Program-made: the position numbers and the translations under genes
Origin: Adiantum capillus-veneris
Taxonomy: Eukaryota > Streptophyta > Polypodiopsida > Polypodiales > Pteridaceae
Direction of reading: 5' to 3'
Assembly (NCBI GenBank): GCA_014529385.2
Contig: CM043942.1
Span: 8,498,001-8,562,000 of the forward strand
DNA length: 64,000 nt
The notes under the pieces: model-generated
The model's input: only the letters and a program-made list of their open reading frames with translations
Databases searched by the model: none
Told to the model about the DNA's origin: nothing
Part shown: piece by piece, positions 48,290-58,780 of the stretch
How the letters are laid out: each line of letters begins with the position of its first letter
How positions within the stretch are numbered: position 1 is the stretch's first letter

Positions 48290-50465
48290 TTAAGGCGGTT
48301 ACGCCGCTAGCGGAAGCTAAATAGTGAGAACTCAACCAACAATAGAATTTGTCAGACGAGGGCGGAGCTTGACCCAGAGCTGGTACGAGGGCTCCCTCTT
48401 GTTCTGTTCCTGCTCTGCTAGCTCTAGGGGTGGTCCTGAATCTCGTGATTGTCCTTTCTTGAAGTTCGACTCTTTCCCTTAGCTCAATGAGCTCATCCTT
48501 GGCTGCCTCCAGCTCATCTTCTATTCGCTCCTTTGCTTCCTGTGAACTTGTTACCTCTCTTGAAGCTTCGGCTAGTTCGAGTATCAAGCCGTCTCTCTCG
48601 TTTTCTGCGTCGTAGAGTGATGCGATATGACTTTCAGATTCAGTCATAGCATTCTCTAACTTCTTCTGCAACTCTGCTTCCTTTTGTTTTGCTGTCTCAA
48701 TTGCTACTTCCTTTGCTCTGGATCTTTCTTTAATCTTGCTGAGCAGTTCATGCACCATGTGCATGTCTTTTTCATCTTCATCTGTCAACTTGACAGCTCT
48801 TTCTGCCACCACCTCCAATGGCTTCGGCTCTTCTAGTATGTTCTGTTCGTCCATTTTCTCTTCACTCTCCATTGTACCCTTTGTCTTTTCCTTCGTCCCT
48901 TTTCGATCATCTTGTTTTCGTAGGGATATCCCATAAACTGCCTCCAGGGCCTCTTCTTCACTGTATCCGATCGCTACCAGATCCTCATAATCATCTTTCT
49001 TTTGCTGAACTGGATCTATCTCCTTTTCCTTGGTCCCGGCCTCCGGCTTTTCCATAACTTCTGTGTCCATCTCTACTGTGGTCTCTTCCACAATGATTTC
49101 CGTCTTCTTCGGGCTGGGTACATCAGTAAAGGAGGGCTGATTGTCCTCAGTCATCTTGGCTTTCCCTTTGTTTGCTTGCCCGTCTTTCTCTCGAAGTTCA
49201 GTAGACTCATCTACTTCCTTCTTCTCCTTGTCGTCCTTTTTCAGCTCAGCTTTTAAAAGCTGTACTTCCTCTTCAGTATAAGGCTCGACAGGTTGCTGCT
49301 CCAGTATGGCCTCCGACTCCTCATAAGCTCTAATATATTGATCATATTGATCAACATGTGGCCTGGCTGAGCTGGTTCCGACTTTAGTGGGGTCTGGCAC
49401 CCACATTTCTTCAAAGTCCTCCTTTAGAGCTCTTTCCGCTCTAAACTGCTCCACCAGCCTTTCCATCCTTGCGGCTTTTTGACTTTTGGTTTGCTTGGGA
49501 TCAGCCTTCTTCTTCGCTTTCTTCTTGAGCGGCTCGTCCACAGATTCTTCAGGTTCTGAAACTATTTCTAGTTTTCTGCGTGCTCTTGTGGACGCCCTCT
49601 TGGATACTTCTTGCTGTTCTTTCTCTTCATCGGCTTCTCTAAGCCACTCATTCTGGGAGGGAACCCGTGGCCCTTGATCCCTAGCTCCAATAGCTTCATA
49701 AGCTATTCTTGTTAGGATTTCTCCTCCTCCTATGTACTTTGGCTTCTGGTTGTGCATGGCAATTATTTGCTCGTGGATGTATTGAGCATAATTCACCTCT
49801 TTTGGCATGTTGCTCTTCAGTGCCCATGTGATGGTTGTCGCAATGGCATGGGGTGGTGTAGTATACTTCTGCGGTCTTTTACTGCACACATGGAGAAACT
49901 GGTTGTATAATCGGCAAAGGGTTGCCGCTCATTGATCTGCCATATCTCTGTAGGTTGTATTTTGTTTCTTTGATCCATAGACCTCTATGGCCTCCCTTCT
50001 TTCTCTGACAGAACTCCCTTTGTTGTGCAGCTTCAATGCATCTGCAATGAGCTGTGGAGTGATCTGTACTTCAACTGTTTCTCCATCCATGGCTGTCAAC
50101 GTGGCTTTCCCATCCTTCTGAATGGATGTTGCCAACTCATACACTCTTCTTGTGTCTACACCTGATGGTCTCGAGGTGAAGAACCTGTGTAAGTCAGCCT
50201 TTTCCAGGTATCTGCTGATGTTCTCTGATCTGCTATAATCCACTAATTCTCGTGGGATCATAGGTACATCGACCGATTGCCCTTGAGGATCTCTGAAAGT
50301 CCCCTGGTAGATCTTTATTCCCTCTTTTTCTAGTACTGCTTCCTCCACCCAAGTCTTGGTTGGCTTGAGGGTTTCTGTTGGAATATCAAAAGGTTCTGCT
50401 TCTGCAAGAGCATCCTTGATGGTTGGTCTTTTTCTCTTAGTTGCCGATGACTTAGCGGAATCCAT
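48290..50465 (-). pseudogene. Extra ORF downstream of gypsy pol, coiled-coil, one nonsense codon
   Basis: The ATG at 50465 (MDSAKSSATKRKRP) starts about 725 codons in one frame with a single TGA at 49929-49931. The first 250 residues look folded (FFTSRPSGVDTRRVYELA, then EVQITPQLIADALKL). They recall plant retrotransposon-associated proteins of unknown function with an ITPxLIAxAL-type element. The rest is strongly charged, with KKKAKKKADPKQ nuclear-localisation-like sequence, then a long Glu/Lys/Ala-rich coiled coil to about 48420 (KERIEDELEAAKDELIELRERVEL). The frame runs on to 48210 but its end overlaps the abutting gag relic. No membrane segment, so it is not env-like. Its sense orientation after pol resembles the additional ORFs of Tat-lineage elements. 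Confidence 0.6.
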
Positions 50466-50631
50466 GGATCCTGTAACTCCAATCACAGAAGTTAGCGTCT
50501 TTTTAGTACTGAAAGCCGAAATGAAGCTTTTAACTATTCAAATGACTTGAAAATTGAAACATGAGCTATTCAGGGCCTAAGGATGCAATGTAGGTGAAAA
50601 AATATGCAAACTGGGCTCAAAAACATGCTTG

Positions 50632-51639
50632 AGACATCATACGCGTATGATGTCTTTTGTGTCAGAATGACTTCATATTGGTTGTGCTTGTAGCTGATAG
50701 TGTATACATGAGTATCATATGCTTGGATTTGAGTTTGGATCCCATTTGGTCAAGTTTTGGCCAGTTTAGTCCAGTTCAGGCTCTTGGAAAAATTTTGAAA
50801 GGGATGGATTTTATGATCCAAATTGGGTAAAACTTGGTGGATTACTTTCAAATGGCATGTAGAACACTTCTGTTTGGTGGTTGAAGCCCTGAGGTGCCAA
50901 AATCACATAGTGAGACATCATATGCGTATGATGTTTTTTAGTGCATTTTTGGACCAATTTTCTCTATAAGCTTGGTTTTGGCTTTAGATAGGCTTATTCA
51001 GTGGATTTATCAAGTTTGGATAGAATTTGGACTAAAAATGACTCTGGAGACATCATACGCGTATGATGTCTTTTTCATCAATTTTTCATGGGATTGGTTC
51101 TGTGGACTCCCCATGTACTAGTGAAGGACTGTCTCTACTCAAATCTTGGTTTGGACTTGAGTATGTTGGATTTGGGTTAAAATAGGCTTTGGATGAAGGA
51201 TTTTCCCTCAATTGGGCTAATGGGGTGATCCACTTGACCAAATGGTTCCAAACTTCATATGTAGCATGTATTAGATATATATAATGGATGTATGATGTCA
51301 AATGAGCATTTTTGGCTCTGTAAGTGCAAATAGACATCATACGCGTATGATGTCTTTTGTGTCAAAATGGTGCTTTTTGGTTCCAGATAGCTTGTAGATG
51401 TGTTAATCAACAATCCTACAAAGTTTCAATGAGTTTGGAGTTATTTTGACAAAATTAGGACCAAAAATCAATTTTATGGCCGACTTTGCGTTTTTTTGGT
51501 TTTCCTTGGGTTTTCTAACTCCAATTCTCATGATACTTGGTTCATAGGATGTGATTAACATGTGGAATGAGGCTATGCACTCAAATGTTGAAATGGATGT
51601 GAAAATCATGCTGTGAGACATCATACGCGTATGATGTCT
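50632..51639. repeat. Palindrome array, left: five copies of a 24-bp perfect palindrome
   Basis: Each copy is AGACATCATACG plus its reverse complement, at 50632-50655, 50913-50936, 51048-51071, 51332-51355 and 51616-51639. Centre-to-centre distances are 281, 135, 284 and 284 bp. Four copies are perfect over the core; the second has ATGCGT for ACGCGT and TGTTT at the right end. All are followed on the plus strand by a T-run and often TTTTGTGTCA or TTTTTCATCAATTT. The intervening DNA is only weakly similar between units. Confidence 0.97.
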
Positions 51640-53072
51640 TTTCTTGAAATGTTGGTCTTTTTGTGCAAAGAATGCTTTGTGCTAGTGCCCTAAGCCTTGC
51701 TAACTAGTTTTCAACTTAAAAAGTCATCAGTTTAGCTAAAAAGCCCCCTTATAGGCATTTCAGTCTCCGAAGTCGTCTTTTTGCCTTGGAGTTGAATTTC
51801 TTCAACTTTTCTTCTCGAGAGTTGCATTTCCAGCTCATTGGATATGTTGTGAAGCCACCTATTTGGTTGAACTTGACTTTGGCTCCCCGTTCTCCATCTT
51901 TCTCCATTTGGTTGCCCGAAAGCGTCTTTTTCACCATCGGTAAGTGAATCAGCTTTCTTTTGGGTTTTGCTTGCAAACATAAGTCATCCATGTATAGTTG
52001 AAACTGCTCGTGAAGTTTCATGTCATTCGGTCGTCAATTTCAGCCATTATGCCAAAATGACGCTTTGTGTGTCCGCCGCCGAATCGGTTGTTCCGACCTA
52101 CTTTTGGTGATCCAAACCCGGAGATACTCCATGGTTGCATTGCCCTCGATGTTGTTAAGCTTCCTGAGAAGTTTTGTGTCGTTCCGACAACTTTTTTCTA
52201 TTTGCCTCTTGCAGGCTCTGTTGACCTAGGGTTTTTCCAGTCGTTCTTTCTCGAGCTTTGAGTGCTAGAAACTCATCTCCTATACTAGGGTAACCCACCT
52301 CTAAGTTCTTGCAAGGTTTGGTTAGGCGGTTGTGCCCCTACCTAGCGTTCCTCCCCATTCCCCGTCTGCTCTTGTTTCTTGGTTTTGGTGAGTTTTCGCG
52401 ACAAAAGTTAACGATAAGCATCAAAAGCTTATGGCAACGAGTCTACCTCTCATGTCTGGTGTCCTCTGAGCTCTCGTAGTAGTCGTAGAAGGCGGTAGAA
52501 GGTCGGATGCTCCTGTGTGCTCTTTGCTCTCTCCAAGAAGGTAATAGTGGAAATGAGCTTGATAGTGAAGTGAAAAATACTTAACTTCGGGCTTCCCGGA
52601 TCACTTGTTACCAAATTTGACATGTGCTCCTATCTCGTCGTGAAATGCACTTTAGGATTTGAAATTTCTCAATTTGGACTCCGTTTGACCTGTTTCTGAG
52701 AAATCTGTCCACTTTGCCAAAATTCTGTCATTTCGGGCTTTCCGTAACTTTTTCAGAATTGTACCCCATTTTTACCATGGGTTGCCCTTGTGATTAGGAT
52801 CATCACCGTCTATTCTTTTCTTTTTTCCGATCTCATTTCAACTGCTTTTTTATTTTTCTTTTATTTTTATTAAGAAAATCATAAAAAATAAAGGAAAATA
52901 GAAAATTGAAGCCAAAAAATTCCAAACATACACGATAAATAGCTGGTAACCCTGTGTATATGAATATACACTTCTTTGTGATTTCTGGACTTGGATTACC
53001 ACTTTTTTTCACTTTTTAGCTCCAAAAACACTCTTATTTAGAGATATTTACACATCTAGAGACCCAAATTCA
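51640..53072. other. Spacer between the palindrome array and the pol 3' end
   Basis: No convincing coding frame on either strand. AT-rich at 52800-53060. It could be 3' untranslated or LTR sequence of the large element, but no second copy is in the window to prove an LTR. Confidence 0.4.
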
Positions 53073-54785
53073 TCATTTGATCTCTTCTTGTTGCAAAACA
53101 AGGTATATAAGGGCATAAATATTATCAATATCCGCAATCAAACATAAAAAAATTGCAAAATCATGTAAGACACTGCCCTTGTAATATAATTTTTGTTTTT
53201 CTTTGTTTTTTCCGCTTGTAGCTGCTTTGTAGCTCCTGTATACCTCCCCCCCTCCTAGTCTGAGTCCTCCCGGACGACTATGAAGTGTCTGTGGGTGAAG
53301 CATTGTAGTTTTTTGGTCATAAGTTCCCAATGCAATTGTAGAGCGACGATACAACATTCTTTCCAATAAAGCTGCTCTTTGTTTGATTGAAGGATTGGTG
53401 GTCGGGTTTTGGGTTGGTTTTGGCACTTCGGTAGTAGAATCAGTAGATGGATTCTTCGTTACCTTGTTGTCTTTTTTCACAATCCAAATCTGCTTCCGCT
53501 TTGCTTGTGCTTGCCACAAACTCTTTGCGACCCAAACCTGCTTTGTTCTGTGTGTTGATTTCCTCGCCTTGAAATACCTAGGAGTTTCCGTTGATTGTAT
53601 TGAAGGGAGTTCCTGTTTACAAATCTTTGGGATCCAAATTTGCTTGCTATAGCTTTGTGCCGTCATGAACTTCTTTGGAATCCAGATGTGATTCACTCTC
53701 CTTGATTGTCGGGGATCACTCTGTTGTCTGGTATTGAAGACTCTGTTTGTGTTTTCTGGCACCACCTTTTTTGGTCTCCATACCAACGTTGACTCCGTTT
53801 TATCCCAAGGTTGAGCTGTTATATTATTGCTTGTCTTCCTTATCCACTGTTGAGAATTCCTCGTCGAAGAGTAATCCGGTTGTATAGAAACTTTTGGTTG
53901 CCATTGCTTCTTCTTTTTCTCTGGTTGTTGTTTATCTTTGTCTTTGGATTCGTCCTTTGGAGTTGGCTCTGCTCCTTTGGTGAACTTAACTGATTGACTT
54001 TCACCTTCGTATTTGATAAGCACTGATTTAGAACTCCAGTCAATCATTGCATTGTATTGCTTCTGCCATGGTTGTCCTAGCAATAATGGATGTTGTGTAG
54101 CTTGGTCTTCAACCACGTAAAACATATGAGGATACACATAATGGTTAATCTGTATATGTAAAACTGTGCATCCGACAGTTTTGATTGAATTCTCAGAGTA
54201 ACTCTTTAACTCTTGCTTGGCAGTTTGTAGTTTAGTGTCATTTGTCAATTTCCTATACAAACTGAGTGACAGTAGGTTAGCTTGAGCTCCTGAATCCAAT
54301 AGTGCTCTGGCTTTGATTTCGTTGGTTCCTACTTTGCATTCAATGATGGGTTCTTCTTTGTCATTATCCATTTCTGTTATACTGACTGCGTTTATTCGTA
54401 TTGCTCCTTCATTGCGCTGTTTCTGACGCAGTAGTCTTCTTTTCTCCATTCTTTCCTTCGCCTAGGCTTGCGCTTCCTCCTCAATCTTTTTCTTTTTCTG
54501 GACACGCAGCTTTTCTTGATGTATTTTGAGAAGCATGTTTTGTGTTAGCGGCAACAGATACTTTTTCACTCTGCATCCACTAATCCAATTGGGCATTTCT
54601 TCTCCGTCTAATGTAGCAAGCTTGACGGCTCCACTTGGTGATAGATCTTTAATCACCAGAGGTCCCATCCCTCGCTTTTTAAGCTTCTTAGCATGCTGTT
54701 TCAGAGTGTAAACTAGGACATAGTCCCCAACTTTAAACTCTTTAGTCCGCACATGCTTATCAAAAAATTCCTTTTGTCGCTTTTT
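53073..54785 (-). pseudogene. Integrase C-terminus fused to a second retropepsin-like domain and a WxxK-repeat tail
   Basis: The frame enters at about 54785 as the integrase C-terminal region (KEFKVGDYVLVYTLK, then GPLVIKDLSPSGAVKLATLDGE) and runs through a TAG at 54462 into a 458-codon frame from the ATG at 54449. Residues about 35-145 of that frame form a retropepsin-like domain: IECKVGTNEIKARALLDSGAQANLL with the active-site DSGA at 52-55, then HPLLLGQPWQKQYNAMIDW (the LLG element at 122-125). From about 180 to 330 the tail carries five spaced W-x-x-K motifs (VWRPKK, IWIPKK, IWIPKI, VWVAKS, IWIVKK) in basic sequence. The last 60 residues, after the purine tract, are probably not real protein. 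Gypsy elements normally have one protease between gag and RT; this one is additional. Confidence 0.82.
53241..53257 (-). other. Purine-rich tract near the 3' end of pol, candidate polypurine tract
   Basis: The minus strand reads AGGAGGGGGGGAGG inside the end of the long frame. Plant gypsy elements often end their coding region with a G-rich tract like this before the 3' LTR or UTR. The next bases (TATACAGG) are not a TG start, so the LTR border is not certain. Confidence 0.45.
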
Positions 54786-54789
54786 TGAG

Positions 54790-56445
54790 CGTAGATAGAA
54801 GCTACTGCTTTTAGGCGAAGCTCGTCTAGCTTTTCCAGGTCATCTATTCTATCAGAGAGCTCGTGCCCTGTCCACTCTAGATCCTTAGCCACCCTTAAGG
54901 TTGAAATCAAGAATTCTATTGGTAAGATAGCATTTAGCCCAAAAACCATGTTATATGGGGTCGTTCCTATTGATGTTTTATATGCTACCCTATATGCCCA
55001 TAATGTTGAATGCAACTTCTGGTCCCAGTCAGTTCTCGACTCAGATACAATCTTCGTAAGGACCGTGCATATGGTTTTGTTTGTTGCTTCAGCTTGTCCG
55101 TTTGCTTGTGGATGATACGGGGCTGATTTCCTATGGATTACCATGAATTCATCTAGAAGGATCTTTATCACTTCATTTATAAAATGTGTGCCTCGATCAC
55201 TCACAATTTCTATTGGCAATCCATATCGTACAAAGACGTATTCATACAGAAATTGTGCCGTGGTCCTGGCATCTGCTTTTTGAGTTGCCTTTGCTTCGAC
55301 CCACTTTGTTAGATAGTCTGTAGCCACAATGATGTATTGTGCATGAGTCTTATATGCAGGAGGTGAAATGGGTCCGACATAATCAATCCCCCATTTTGCA
55401 AAAGCTCTTGCCCCCATCATTGGTCTAAGCGGCATATCATCTCTTTTAAGTGGTACTTTGGTCCGCTGACAGTCATCACACCGTTTAACGTATTCCTCAG
55501 CGTCCATATGTAATGTTGGCCACCATATTCCTGCGGCTAAGACAAGTTTTGCTGTCTTATCACCTGAGAAATGGCCTCCACCTACTCCTCCATGAGCTTG
55601 CTCCAGGATTATCACATACTCAGACTCTGATGCGCAAATCCTAAGCTGGTTGTCTTTACCTCTCTTATAGAGTTGATCTCCTATTAAAGCGTAATCTCTA
55701 GCTTCTGTCTCTACAGATTTCTGACGAGCTTTTGACGTTCCTTCTGGGAAAGTTCTATTTGTGAGATATTCAACAATATACTGACTCCATTCTGGAGCGA
55801 TCATTATCTGATATAATGTTGAATACTCGGCTGGCGGTTTTGATGAACATACAATACATACAGTGACATATTCATGTACGCTTTCTTTCATTCCTGGCCA
55901 ATAGACTCCCAATTGTAACAAATTCCTATATGTGTTCCTTCTTGAACAATGAAATGCACATTCCTGAACATGTGCTTCGCGCAGATATATACTATATTCC
56001 TCAGGATTGATGCATAGTCGTAAAACATGATCATTTCCCAATTGATACAACCTTCCTGCAATCAATTGAAGATTCTTGGATTGCTGAATAGCAATATGTT
56101 TCAGGTTGTATTCTCTTCTATCGAACTCTCCTCCATAGGTTAATAGGTTAACGACATTTTGAGACCACTTAGGTATCATTTCTATGTTGAACAAGTACGC
56201 GTCTGGCATGTCGTCATCTACTCCTATAGGGTCTTCTCCATTCGTCAATCGCGAAAGATGATCAGCTCTAAGATGTGTTTTTCCTTTCTTTACTACTACC
56301 GTGAAGTCGAATTCCAGTAAGATAATGAACCATCTCACTATTCTCCCGGTATTGCATGGTTTATTCACTAGGTAGAGCAAGGCTTGGTGATCCGTAAAAA
56401 ACACAAACTTGTTGGCTAGAAGATAATGCCAAATTTCTTCACAGC
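54790..56445 (-). pseudogene. RNase H end and integrase with duplicated HHCC zinc module
   Basis: After a frameshift near 56440 the frame finishes the RNase H domain (NKFVFFTDHQALLYLV, then KTHLRADHLSRL). Two copies of an approximately 110-aa module follow, each beginning (P)xWSQ and ending in the integrase zinc finger. Copy one spans about 56180-55847 (HVQECAFH, 30 residues, CIVC). Copy two spans about 55800-55469 (HGGVGGGH, 30 residues, CDDC). The ligand spacing H-x6-H-x30-C-x2-C is identical in both. The core keeps D (GIDYVG), D (VSDRGTHF) and E (GQAEATNK), with 35 residues between the second and third, the canonical D,D-35-E. It ends with a frameshift at an A6 run (54781-54786) before the C-terminal part. 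It integrates cDNA; catalytic residues look intact. Confidence 0.9.
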
Positions 56446-57573
56446 ATAGATCATTCCTAATCCTTCTCGCTCTGTTGTGGTGTAATTCTTCTCTGCATGG
56501 TTGAGCTGTCGACTGGCGTAACAGATAGGAAAATCCATGTTTCCTTCTTCTGGCTGAGCCAGAATGCATCCTATTGCATATGCCGAAGCATCTATGTGCA
56601 CATGGAATATCTTCTCCCAATCTGGTGATTTCAAGACTGGAGCAGTAATGAGTGCCTCTTTCAATTTCTTGAATGATTCCTCACACTCCTCTGTCCATTC
56701 AAAGTTCACTATTAGCCTGTAAAGTGGTTGGCCTATTATAGCGTACATGTAAATGAATCGTCTATAATATCCGCAATGTCCCATAAAGCTCTGTACTTGT
56801 TTCGCATTGGTTGGTCTAGGCATATCCACTATAACTTTTATCTTCTCTAAATCCGTGGATATTCCGTTTTGTGAGACAATATGTCCCAGAATTCTGCCCT
56901 GTCGGACCATAAACACACATTTCTCAGGATTGAGACAAATGCGATATGTCCTACATTTCTCAAATACTTTTCTTAGGTGTTCTAGATGCTCATCTCTCAG
57001 TAGAGAATGTACACATAAGTCATCCATGTATATTTCTAGAAACAACCTTAAGTATTCTTTGAAAGCATGCGTCATCAGCCTCTGGAAGGTTGCGGGAGCA
57101 TTGGTTAGACCAAAAGGCATAACCCGATAAGCATAAATTCCCCACTCCGTTGCAAAAGCTGTTTTATGTTGATCTTCCAGTGCTATGGCTAGCTGGTTAT
57201 ATCCTGAAAAACCATCAAGAAAGGAGTATGCTGTTTTCCCTGATACACGCTCTAGAACATGATCAGTTATCGGCAGGGGATAATTGTCCCTGATTGTTGC
57301 AGCATTCACTTTCTTTAAGTTGACACACACTCGGAGTTTTCCGTTCTTCTTAGGTACTACCACAATCGGAGATACCCAATCGGTGTGTTCAATCTCGTAT
57401 ATGAATTCAGCTTCCATTAGCTTATCTATCTCTTCCTTGATTCGCTTAGCAAAAGTATCATTATATGTGTATGGTCTCTGTCTGCTAGGCTTTGCGTCTT
57501 GTTTCAGTGGGATTGAGTGTTGGCATATCGATGGGTCAACTCCCTTTAAGTCCTTATAAGACCATGCAAACAC
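56416..57573 (-). pseudogene. Reverse transcriptase and RNase H of the large gypsy element
   Basis: 385 codons, continuous. It opens DVFAWSYKDLKGVDP, typical of the protease-RT linker. WVSPIVVVPKKNGKLRVCVNLKKVN lies at about 66-90, the first catalytic Asp in SFLDGFSGYNQ (120), the YMDD active site at 182-185 and FMGHCGYYRRFI at 263-274. RNase H follows with HIDASAYAIG (Asp 328) and TTTEREGLG (Glu 370). The frame ends at a shift near 56440 and RNase H continues in the neighbouring frame. It copies element RNA into DNA. All visible catalytic residues are present. Confidence 0.95.
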
Positions 57574-57577
57574 ATCC

Positions 57578-58780
57578 CTACTCTCTGAGAAGACTCAAAA
57601 GTCTCTCTTCCTCGCCTGGAGACAAATCTGTGGCTATGTACACCGGTCTAGGTGGCTCACCTGGAGCTGCTAAATCAACTTTTTTTGCATCCTCCGGTCC
57701 GTCATAAGATTCGTTCTCCTTCCTCTCTCGAATAGGTGGGGTTAATATCACCTTCCTATCCTCTATTGTGAATTTCCTATAGTGAGAGGGAACATCCATG
57801 TTTTCCTTGATTTTGACGTTTTCGTCCTCTCCACTCTCAATTTCTGTCGTCCAAACTTCCTTCAGAGTTTTCTTGAGCTCTCTGTACTTGTTTCTACGTT
57901 CTAACTTGGACTCCGTGTATTCTCTGTTGCGCTTGTTCTTTTCTGATTTTTCTATTTCAGTTTTCGTTCCATTCTTTTGAACTTGATTTCTTGAGCCTCT
58001 TTTGTCTTTTCGTAAGCTCTTTTGATCACTGCCTCTCATTCTTCCAGAAATCTTATCCTTAACACAATCTTCAGCCTTTACTAGCATTAGGAATTGATTT
58101 TTTCCTCTTATTCTAGGCATCGGATTGGTTCTAACCCCTTTTGTTTTTTTCTTTGCTCTATAGTGTTTCTGGCGTTGTTTAGTTTGGTTCGGAAAATCAT
58201 AAAATCGGACATCCGTTATAGTTTTTTCGTTTCCGCTTGAATTGTCCGTTGACTCATTGTCTGTTTCATTTCCCCACTCTGGATGATTGGGAATGTCGTG
58301 AAACACCTCTTCTTCATCTTCCTTTTCCAGTGTATTGTTCTTTTCAGTTTCTTTTTCGAGTACAGTTCTCAACATGAAATACGGAACCACGTCGTACCCG
58401 TCCTTGTCGCAAAATTTCGTTGTGGGACCATCTGGAATTGCACAAACATCTAGGGTTGCTAGAATGTGTGTCCATTCTAATGGTTCAAACGTGTCCTCTG
58501 GAAAGGGTTCTCCTACATAAGTTTCGTCTTCGATAGCCCTTTCTAAAACACATTCTTCTCGTTTCAGACTTCCACATTTCGAAGCTCCACACATCCATAA
58601 CTCCTTGGGTTTACCTAACCAAGCTAGAAATTTGGATCCCGCCAAAGTAGCTGAATCAAACTCCTCTACCGGTGTTCGGTTCACATCTTTGTAGCTATGG
58701 TCTTTCAGGTTCACACGTGTAGTGGTTTCCATATTTCTCAAGTATATGTGATCGTAGCCCCAATCTTGGACCATTTTCAA
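57578..58780 (-). pseudogene. Charged linker between protease and reverse transcriptase
   Basis: 400 codons entered by a frameshift from the protease end (GRPFM, then ETLKMVQDWGYDHIYLRN). The N-terminal 130 residues look folded (FLAWLGKPKELWMCGASKCG, PLEWTHILATL). The remainder is Lys/Glu-rich. It ends SPGEEERLLSLLRE with UAG, and the RT frame resumes one base downstream (skip of a single T). That is either an indel or a plus-one recoding site. Function unknown; such linkers occur in several plant gypsy lineages. Confidence 0.7.

Noticed and set aside
48290-50465. Extra ORF as a retroviral envelope-like gene
   Set aside because: No signal peptide, transmembrane segment or cysteine pattern; it is charged and coiled-coil instead.
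50632-51639. Palindromes followed by T-runs as intrinsic or Pol III terminators
   Set aside because: The T-run is on the strand opposite to the element's coding strand, and the perfect dyad leaves only a minimal loop. A protein-binding or cruciform role fits better.
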